A stretch of DNA of 10,460 bases, taken from assembly GCF_000208925.1 (NCBI RefSeq), contig NW_001915256.1, forward strand, positions 1,179-11,638, in the 5' to 3' direction. Below, piece by piece: positions 1 to 6,478 of the stretch; position 1 is the stretch's first letter, and every line of letters starts with the position of its first letter. The position numbers and the translations under genes are program-made. The notes beneath the pieces are model-generated. The model made no database searches, was not told the DNA's origin, and saw only the letters and a list, made by a program, of their open reading frames with translations. This stretch comes from Entamoeba histolytica HM-1:IMSS (Eukaryota; Evosea; Mastigamoebida; Endamoebidae).

Positions 1-633
1 TTTGCTTTTAGACTTAATGCACCAAATTTAAAATTAGATTTTCCAAGGGCATTTTTAGTGATGGAATTGTGTGATGGAGGAGATTTAGATACTTTTTTAA
101 GTGAGTATGCAGCACAACATCATGACTATCTCCCACTTGATTTAGTTAGTAATTTATTTAAACAAATAGCAGCGTCTCAACATTATCTTCATTTTGAAAA
201 AGGATTTATTCATCGTGATATTAAATTAGAAAACTTCTTATTAGTTAAACATGAACCTTATCCTATTGTCAAAATTGCTGATTTTGGATTTGGTCGTGCT
301 ATTGCTGATGTAATGGCTACTTTTAAAGGTACTCCATTATTTACTTCACCACAAATTATTAGAAAACAACCTTATACATCTAAAACAGATTTATACTCAA
401 TTGGAGTATGTCTATATCGACTTACAACATGTCAATATCCATTTTCTACAACAAAAAAAGAATTTTATAGTCAAATGAAAGAAAGAAAAGAGGTAGAATT
501 TCCTCTTCGATTTAGAGAAGATACTCGATATACTGAACTTATTGACTTAGTGAAAAAATTAATGTGTTATGATGAAGATAAACGAATATCTTGGGAAGAT
601 TTCTATAAACATCCATACATGAACCACATTTAA
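1..633 (+). CDS. Ser/Thr protein kinase, 3' part (5' end outside window)
   Basis: The frame is open from base 1, so only the C-terminal 210 residues are visible; the ATP-binding Gly loop and catalytic Lys lie off the left edge. The GTG/ATG near base 58 is internal, not the start, because kinase homology continues upstream of it. Visible landmarks, numbered from base 1: hinge and helix D (LVMELCDGGDL, 19-29), catalytic loop HRDIKLENFLL (71-81), with catalytic Asp73 and Asn78, the Mg-binding DFG (94-96), a GTP motif (110-112), and the segment KTDLYSIGVCLY (128-139). The APE motif is altered to SPQ (116-118). The hinge and loop resemble ULK/ATG1- or CAMK-like kinases, but the group is not certain. 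The protein stops about 20 residues after the conserved Arg of kinase subdomain XI (KRISWEDF), so there is no C-terminal regulatory domain. The key catalytic residues seen are intact, so an active kinase is inferred. Substrate is unknown. Confidence 0.93.
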   Translation, partial: FAFRLNAPNLKLDFPRAFLVMELCDGGDLDTFLSEYAAQHHDYLPLDLVSNLFKQIAASQHYLHFEKGFIHRDIKLENFLLVKHEPYPIVKIADFGFGRAIADVMATFKGTPLFTSPQIIRKQPYTSKTDLYSIGVCLYRLTTCQYPFSTTKKEFYSQMKERKEVEFPLRFREDTRYTELIDLVKKLMCYDEDKRISWEDFYKHPYMNHI

Positions 634-737
634 TTCATTATTAGTTTTATATTAATTTTATTTGTCATTGATGATGAAATATAATAACTGAAGTTATATT
701 AAAAAGATAAAATAAAAGAAGAAATATGAATATACAA

Positions 738-1721
738 TTACTTTTTAGAAATAGGTAAGACAACAGTTTTACACCCATTAATAAGATTAAGTGATAGTGA
801 ATGTTTTTTATTAATTGAACTTGGCACAACTAAACAAGGCTTTGTATCATTTTTCTTTAATTGAGAACTAGTTGATTGAATAGTTGTAAGAGTAGATGGA
901 ATTGAATGACATGAAAGTGAAGAAATAGAATTTACATGATGAGATAATTCATACTCTACAACTTCATCATAAAGCCAATATTTTGAAGGATTTTCAACTA
1001 AATTAAATGAGCCACTAAACATTTCATGTTGAAAAGGAATAAATTTAGGTTCAATTTTAAAAACCTTTGAAGTATTATTTTGAATTGAAGAAAGACACAT
1101 TAGTTCAGAAATAATTTTATAAGTTTTATCTCCAAGAATTAATATTTCTTTAGTAGAATAATTTTTGTTTTTTAAAGTAACTGTAATAAACTTTTGCATT
1201 TTAATTGTTACTTTTGTAGATTTAGTTTTTTTTACTTCAAATCGAAGACTCCCATTATATAAATTAATCGCAAGTTGTAACAAATAATTATATGTTACAG
1301 CAAATATATTTCTTCGATGATATCTTTCATTATAACTTCTTGAATTTAATTTTGAATATTCTCTTTCTTCTTTTTGTACAATTTCAAGTAATTGTTTATG
1401 ACTTACTTCTATAATTCCAAAAAGACCTACAACTTCAATATATTGTAATGCCTTTTCAGCTTTTTTAGGTCTTTTTGCTATAATAAATCCAACCCCTCGA
1501 TAATTTAATAATCCAATTAAAAAAGCCATTCTTTGACATTCTTCTGTTATCCCTCTTTGTTTGGCAAGTGTGTTTATATCCCGTTTATCCTGAATTACAC
1601 TTTGAATACTTGAACTTATTTCTTTTTTAGGTTTTAGTAATTCAGTTGTTTGACTATTAATTGCTTCTGGTAATTGAACATTACGAAAATCAATTTCATC
1701 AAAATTATTATATCGACTCAT
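738..1721 (-). CDS. Unrecognised protein, 327 residues
   Basis: I do not recognise a family. The frame is a single 327-codon ORF with coding-like composition. The start is the first Met of the frame (ATG at 1721-1719). The N-terminal ~45 residues look polar and flexible. Residues 50-160 look helical and compact, with a hydrophobic/basic stretch (MAFLIGLLNYRGVGFIIAKR, 65-84) followed by a basic patch (KRPKKAEK) and a charged helix near 108-125. Residues 160-260 look beta-rich, with alternating charged and hydrophobic residues. The tail from about 262 to 310 is Ser/Thr-rich and probably disordered. No signal peptide is evident; the 65-84 stretch contains Arg/Lys and Asn and is a weak membrane candidate only. 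The gene converges on the kinase gene with a 104 bp spacer and diverges from the arrestin-like gene. It is probably an Entamoeba-lineage protein; function is not assigned. I am sure of the ORF, not of the product. Confidence 0.8.
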   Translation of the reverse strand: MSRYNNFDEIDFRNVQLPEAINSQTTELLKPKKEISSSIQSVIQDKRDINTLAKQRGITEECQRMAFLIGLLNYRGVGFIIAKRPKKAEKALQYIEVVGLFGIIEVSHKQLLEIVQKEEREYSKLNSRSYNERYHRRNIFAVTYNYLLQLAINLYNGSLRFEVKKTKSTKVTIKMQKFITVTLKNKNYSTKEILILGDKTYKIISELMCLSSIQNNTSKVFKIEPKFIPFQHEMFSGSFNLVENPSKYWLYDEVVEYELSHHVNSISSLSCHSIPSTLTTIQSTSSQLKKNDTKPCLVVPSSINKKHSLSLNLINGCKTVVLPISKK

Positions 1722-2169
1722 ACAAAATTCAAAGTTTCTTTTTATTTTTTAGTTTTCTTTTGAATTTTATTTTAGTATTTTATCCCGATTTTTCATGGTT
1801 TTTTAATTAATAATTAAAAATAACATAATATTGGAATGATTTTACTTCTTCTGTTAGTATTATAAACTATAACTATTGTATTTAACTTATAATACATTAT
1901 TTTGAATCATCACATTTCTTTTAAAATGAAGAAGTTGATGAAGAAATAGTATAAATAATAACAGTATTTTCACCCAACAATAAAATATAAAATAAAAAGT
2001 ATTAATTTCTTATTTTTCAATACATCAAAGTAATTCAAAAAGAAAGAAATATATAAAAAATTCTAAAAGATATTTTTGAAAGAAAACCTAAAAACAAAAA
2101 GAATTGAAGAAGATAATTATAATGAACAAGTATAAAGAAATAAAGAAATTAACTTAGAAAATATAGTTA
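1722..2169. other. Divergent promoter spacer between the 327-residue gene and the arrestin-like gene
   Basis: This is 448 bp of AT-rich DNA with no convincing ORF or RNA gene. It must hold the promoters of both flanking genes. It contains a palindrome, TTTTTAATTA and its complement around one central base (1800-1820), a copy of TTTGAATCATCA (1901-1912), and GAAC/TATA-like elements near the + strand gene. On the minus side an initiator-like TAAAATTCA lies on the minus strand at 1769-1761, about 40 bases from the ATG; no clean GAAC element is seen for that gene. Confidence 0.6.
2121..2138 (+). promoter_or_regulatory. GAAC-like and TATA-like core promoter elements of the arrestin-like gene
   Basis: AATGAACA (2121-2128) matches the Entamoeba GAAC element AATGAACT at 7 of 8 positions. 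It is followed at once by GTATAAAG (2130-2137), a TATA-like box close to the Entamoeba consensus GTATTTAAAG. The pair ends about 32 bases before the ATG, which fits the very short 5' UTRs of Entamoeba mRNAs. The consensus motifs are recalled from the literature; their use here is inferred. Confidence 0.5.
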
Positions 2170-4341
2170 ATGATATCAACCTCAGATGGAATCATTTTTG
2201 GTAATACTGTATTTACTAATGGAATTACTATAAAGGAAAGAATTGAAGGATACATTACATTAACATTTGATAAACCAATATTTATAAAAAATATATTAGT
2301 TTGTTTATCTTTAGTTCATTACTCTGGTATTACACCATTAGGTGGAACTGGGTCTGTGTTAATTGATGATGAACCAAATGAAAAAATGTGGACTGGAGTT
2401 GAAAAGAAAATAATACATTCTGAAGAGTTTGAAGTTAATTTTAATCATTATGTGACTGAAGGTCGTATTACTGAAATGTGTCCAGGGACATTTAAATATG
2501 CTTTTTTTATTCATACTAATGAAAATTTTCATATTACATCATTAATGTCAAATGGTGTAGGTATTTGTTATGAATTACATCCGATAGTTGTATTATTAAA
2601 AGGAAGAAAAATACATGGAAAACCAACCACAGTTCCATTATTATATAACAATATTGAACTACCTCAATCGTTATTAGAAAGTTGTTATACAAAAAAAGAA
2701 TATAATAAGTATGTTTTGGATATTTTATGTGACACTGGTTGTGGTTATCAAGGAGATGAATTAACTGGTAAATTTTCAATTACTAACAGAGGAAAACAAT
2801 CAATTGAAAAAGTTGTTCTTCATTTTGCCACTATTGTTATGAATATTTCTAATAAAACTTTATCACGTGAAATTAATAGTTCTACATCAGTATATAATAT
2901 TCCTATTGGTACTTCTACATTCACCTATAAAATTAATATCCCAATGAATACACCACCAGATGTTACTGATTCTCCATTACGTATTCATAATGCAATTGTT
3001 TTAGAATTTAATTCTGGAAAAGTTTTAAAGAAAATTAAAAGAGCTGTTTTACCAATTGTTGTATATGCTCGTACTCCAAATTCAAGAAATGTTGATGAAT
3101 ATACTAAGTCTATTAAAATTGATACTTTAAGTCCTTGTTCATTTGATGAAATTCCTTATGGATTACCACCAAAATATGAATGTTTATGTCCAAAAGGAAT
3201 AGAAACTATTTATACTATGGATAATCAAGTCATTAATATTAATCATATTAAACGTGACTCAACCTTTCTTGACTACCAAACTTCATGTTTACCTCCAGAC
3301 ATGAGCGTTGGTTGGTCAAAAAATAAATTAGTATTTATTAATCATTCTTTCAACTCTGTCTCATGGAATGATCCAAGACCAAAAAATGAACGACTTCCTC
3401 AACACGTTATTAATGAGTGTAATGGTTTGTTAACAATAACAATTGAAGAAACTAGAGGAATTCCATTAAGGTCAATATTTTGTGTAAAAGACTTAACTAA
3501 AAAGAATTATATTGAAGGGACTGTTGAAGTACCATTAGACTCAGCTCAAAATAATGTAGTAATTACAGTAAAATATAATAAGAAGTATATTGGATATATT
3601 GATATTGATTTCAATTTACTTCCTATGGATAGGGGTATAAATTCTTGGTTTTTCCTTAAAGAACCTGAAGGAAGTGAATTAGGATTTAGTGGAATGGTAA
3701 AGATGCAGTTAGTGTATAGTTCACAAACAATTAGTTCACTTAAAATACTTGAATATCCAGCATATATTTCAACACTTCATTTTCCTTATTACTATGTAAC
3801 CCCAACACTAAAAAAACTCAATGATTCACGTAACAAAATACTTCAAACAAATAATCAACAACCTTTCCTTACTTATGGTGATAATGAAGCAATGATAAAT
3901 ATTCCTCATTACTCTAATATCTATCATACAATACCATCTTTTTTCCCTCTTCCTATTCCTTTATTACGTAGTAATGCTGGGTATATTGCATCAACAAATA
4001 TAATTGATGTAGAAATTGCTAAAAAAAGAAGACCAAGTGCAAGTATTTCTGTAGCAGTATCAAATAATATTTCTCGAACAGCGTCACCAGGATTAAATAA
4101 AAATTCTTCGTGTTTAAGTCAACAACCTAAAGTAATTTCATCAACTCCAATTCCACCAACAACAAAAGAAACCCAACCAAATGTTTCAATTATCCATGAA
4201 CGTACATCATCACCAGCTCCAAAAATACCTACCCTTTCTCAAAACAAAGAAAACAATTTAATCTCTCGAAAAAGAAGATTATCATTAGGTAACTTTTTAT
4301 CAAAAAAATCTCATAATAATTATGGAACATTAGAAGATTAA
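2170..4341 (+). CDS. Arrestin-fold protein with PPxY motif, WW-like domain and C2-like domain
   Basis: This 723-residue protein has an unusual modular order. Residues ~8-145 look like an arrestin N-domain and ~178-300 like an arrestin C-domain (strands such as LTGKFSITNRGKQSIEKVVL, then a hydrophobic terminal strand AVLPIVVY). A PPxY motif, LPPKYE, is at 332-337. A WW-like domain spans 374-404: it starts LPPDM, has FINH at 389-392 and ends SWNDPRP. A C2-like beta domain spans ~417-517, ending with a W-F-L then G-x-V-x-M-x-L pattern (493-516); the acidic loop residues of calcium-binding C2 domains are not evident. The tail (617-723) is Ser/Pro-rich and basic, with RRPS, RTASP and RRLSLG (702-707). 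Arrestin-fold proteins commonly act as cytosolic adaptors that bind membrane cargo and recruit HECT ubiquitin ligases through PPxY; that role is inferred here. An in-frame TAG at 2164-2166 limits the start to the ATG at 2170. No HECT, FYVE or transmembrane segment is seen. Gene extent is secure; the C2 call is less certain than arrestin and WW. Confidence 0.9.
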   Translation: MISTSDGIIFGNTVFTNGITIKERIEGYITLTFDKPIFIKNILVCLSLVHYSGITPLGGTGSVLIDDEPNEKMWTGVEKKIIHSEEFEVNFNHYVTEGRITEMCPGTFKYAFFIHTNENFHITSLMSNGVGICYELHPIVVLLKGRKIHGKPTTVPLLYNNIELPQSLLESCYTKKEYNKYVLDILCDTGCGYQGDELTGKFSITNRGKQSIEKVVLHFATIVMNISNKTLSREINSSTSVYNIPIGTSTFTYKINIPMNTPPDVTDSPLRIHNAIVLEFNSGKVLKKIKRAVLPIVVYARTPNSRNVDEYTKSIKIDTLSPCSFDEIPYGLPPKYECLCPKGIETIYTMDNQVININHIKRDSTFLDYQTSCLPPDMSVGWSKNKLVFINHSFNSVSWNDPRPKNERLPQHVINECNGLLTITIEETRGIPLRSIFCVKDLTKKNYIEGTVEVPLDSAQNNVVITVKYNKKYIGYIDIDFNLLPMDRGINSWFFLKEPEGSELGFSGMVKMQLVYSSQTISSLKILEYPAYISTLHFPYYYVTPTLKKLNDSRNKILQTNNQQPFLTYGDNEAMINIPHYSNIYHTIPSFFPLPIPLLRSNAGYIASTNIIDVEIAKKRRPSASISVAVSNNISRTASPGLNKNSSCLSQQPKVISSTPIPPTTKETQPNVSIIHERTSSPAPKIPTLSQNKENNLISRKRRLSLGNFLSKKSHNNYGTLED

Positions 4342-4773
4342 TTTAAAATTAAAATCATTTTTTGATTTTTTAATTATTTTTCTAATAAACTAAAAAATAC
4401 AAATTTACATAAGAACATTATGTTGATATATTCTTAAATGAAATTTATTACTTTAAAAGTATCAAAAATTAGTTTTCATCATTAATATACAAGTAATACA
4501 AATTATATTTCAAAAAAACCATTATTAAATGAGTGAAAAAAGAAAATACCAATTAATTTTTCATTAGATTAAATAGTAAAAATTACTTCATTAAATGTTT
4601 AATATTCAAAAGTTAAATAATTATATTAGTATTTATTTTTTTATTTATCATATTAAAGTATTTTGTATTGAATTACATTTTATTTTAAAGTTTATTTAAT
4701 TAATTTTGAAAATAGAATTATAAAACTAGAATAATTGAGTTATATCAAAAGTGTACAGTTATTAATTATTATT
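4342..4773. other. Convergent 3' spacer
   Basis: This is 432 bp of very AT-rich DNA between the stop codons of the arrestin-like gene (+) and the phosphatase gene (-). It starts with T-runs (4358-4382, TTTTTTGATTTTTT-type) just after the + strand stop, as expected of a 3' end or polyadenylation region. No ORF of useful length, RNA gene or repeat was recognised. Confidence 0.6.
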
Positions 4774-6234
4774 TTAATAATCAGAAGGACGTTCTTGTTT
4801 TGGACTTGAATCTCTACTATTAATTGATTTTTGAGGATTAATTGAATGGTCAGAATTAAATTTTATTGCAATAGGTTTATCATCAGGATTTAAAGTAACT
4901 AAAGATTCTTTAGATAATACATGTATAGGACTCATTGAATGAGGACTTGTTTTTTCTGAGAAATATAAAGATGTAGGATCACTAGTATCACCTCTTGGTG
5001 TTTGTATTTGTCTATTATGTAATTTTACAAATAATTTCTTTGGTCTAGAAGCACGTAATTTAGCACTACTTATAGATTGTCCACCAAATAATCCAGAAGA
5101 ATAACTAGGAATAATACTATTAATGATTTCAAAAGCATCTATTCTTTTAATAACTTTATAAGCCAATAATGTGCTATGATCTAATTTACCTGGAAATTTA
5201 TGAGGGTCTGGAGGTAATTTTTCTCCAGGATGACTTTCTACAAATCTTCTTGATGACTGTGTTGTTTCAGTAATATAATCTCCTAGTTGTTCGACAAAAT
5301 GACACATTGAACTTGACGTCTTAAAAATTGAAGTTATAAGACGTTCAATCCATATTTGTTTTTTTTCTAAAAAATATTGTGTTTTACTTGCTTCATTCCA
5401 ATCAACAGCATCAATACCAATATCAATTGGGTTATAATCTAATAATGTTGGATCAAAATTATCATGATATCCATCTGTAGCAATAATAACAATATCACCT
5501 TCATTACATTTATCTAATTTAATACTTGCATTTCTTAAATCTGGATATAAGTGATCAATAAAAGGACCAATTCTACCACCACAATCACTAACATCATTTA
5601 ATGATGTTCTAATACTTCCTGTTAATTGCTCTGTTTTCATTTGAATTGGATTATATTTATATGAATGACAATCACCAATAGATAATGTTAATATAATTGG
5701 TTCTTCTTGATTAGAATAAACAATAACATTAATTATGATAGTTGCTGTACCAATTTGAAATGATTCAATACCATCATTAATAATTGCTAAATGTCCTTCA
5801 TATGTACTTTCAGCCATTAATTGAGCAATTTCTTTTGTATTTTTACATTGTTCAATTTTATCAATAATACTTTCTAAAATTTTATTAACTGCTGCTTTCG
5901 CAGCATTATAAACATTATTTCCTAGTCCACATCCATCAGCTAAAACTACTATTGCCATATCTTCAAAAAATGCTCCTTTTCCTTTATCACAAATAGGATT
6001 TCCTATTTTTTTTCCATCTCTAAAAGGGTATGTTGAAAGTGATGTATAAGCAATACTTTCAGTTGAAAATATAGGATATATCATTGGTGGTGGTGTAGTA
6101 TCACAAACAATAATAGGTTGTTGATTTTTCTTAATTTTAACAGGTATCCTTTCAATACTTTTTATTGAATTTTCAAATGCATCATTAAACATTTTCGTAG
6201 TTTTATTCTTCTCAGCTTTTCCTAGTTTCTTCAT
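4774..6234 (-). CDS. PP2C/PPM-type protein phosphatase with Ser/Pro-rich tail
   Basis: This 486-residue protein has a divergent PP2C (PPM) domain, the metal-dependent Ser/Thr phosphatase fold, at ~72-365. Visible motifs are FFEDMA (89-94, metal Asp92), LADGCGLG (98-105, metal Asp100/Gly101), IGTATIII (161-168), LSIGDCHSY (184-192), IVIIATDGYHD (248-258, metal Asp254) and PGKLDHSTLLAYKV (348-361, metal Asp352, with DH in place of the usual DN). All four expected metal Asp positions are therefore present and activity is plausible. Oddities: the hairpin between the first two metal sites is short (8 residues), the Arg that binds phosphate four residues before the ED in human PP2C-alpha is absent (Lys86 is nearby), and about 95 residues, much of it helical, separate the TDG and DH motifs. 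The tail (~366-486) is rich in Ser-Pro, basic and likely disordered. The protein is probably cytosolic or nuclear, with no signal or membrane segment. An in-frame TAG four codons upstream fixes the start. Substrate is unknown. Confidence 0.9.
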   Translation of the reverse strand: MKKLGKAEKNKTTKMFNDAFENSIKSIERIPVKIKKNQQPIIVCDTTPPPMIYPIFSTESIAYTSLSTYPFRDGKKIGNPICDKGKGAFFEDMAIVVLADGCGLGNNVYNAAKAAVNKILESIIDKIEQCKNTKEIAQLMAESTYEGHLAIINDGIESFQIGTATIIINVIVYSNQEEPIILTLSIGDCHSYKYNPIQMKTEQLTGSIRTSLNDVSDCGGRIGPFIDHLYPDLRNASIKLDKCNEGDIVIIATDGYHDNFDPTLLDYNPIDIGIDAVDWNEASKTQYFLEKKQIWIERLITSIFKTSSSMCHFVEQLGDYITETTQSSRRFVESHPGEKLPPDPHKFPGKLDHSTLLAYKVIKRIDAFEIINSIIPSYSSGLFGGQSISSAKLRASRPKKLFVKLHNRQIQTPRGDTSDPTSLYFSEKTSPHSMSPIHVLSKESLVTLNPDDKPIAIKFNSDHSINPQKSINSRDSSPKQERPSDY

Positions 6235-6253
6235 ATTCTTTTTCTATTTTTTT

Positions 6254-6261
6254 AGTTCTTT
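6254..6261 (-). promoter_or_regulatory. GAAC-like element upstream of the phosphatase gene
   Basis: Read on the minus strand this is AAAGAACT, 7 of 8 positions of the Entamoeba GAAC consensus AATGAACT, with 19 bases between it and the ATG. The SPRY gene has the identical octamer with 20 bases before its ATG. A motif this close to the ATG could also overlap the transcription start or 5' UTR. Confidence 0.4.
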
Positions 6262-6368
6262 CATTTTTCTTATTTTTTATTAATTCTTTTATTATTCTTT
6301 TTACTACTTAAAATTTTCTTTTTTTTAATTTTTTTTTATTTCTTGAATATATTTTTAGAATTTGACAC

Positions 6369-6394
6369 TTTCTCTAAAAATAGAAAAAGAGAAA
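6369..6394. repeat. Short imperfect hairpin in the tandem spacer 6235-6478
   Basis: TTTCTCT (6369-6375) and AGAGAAA (6388-6394) form a 7-bp inverted repeat with a 12-base AT-rich loop. It sits between the 3' end of the SPRY gene and the promoter of the phosphatase gene, both on the minus strand. It may be chance in this low-complexity sequence. Confidence 0.3.
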
Positions 6395-6478
6395 AGAATG
6401 GTGTTTTGAATCTTCAATTAATTCATAACTTAAATTAATTTATTAAATTCTTATTGAGGCTTTGATGATTTATTTCAA

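Noticed and set aside
58..63. GTG/ATG as the start of the kinase protein
   Set aside because: The frame stays open to base 1 and the residues before it fit the kinase strand before the hinge; the true start is outside the window.
2534..2779. 81-codon ORF on the minus strand inside the arrestin-like gene
   Set aside because: It overlaps well-supported arrestin coding sequence on the other strand and has a low-complexity, Tyr/Ile/His-rich translation typical of an antisense shadow.
738..6234. Functional cluster linking kinase, arrestin and phosphatase
   Set aside because: The genes lie on mixed strands with separate promoters in a eukaryotic genome; adjacency alone does not support a shared pathway.
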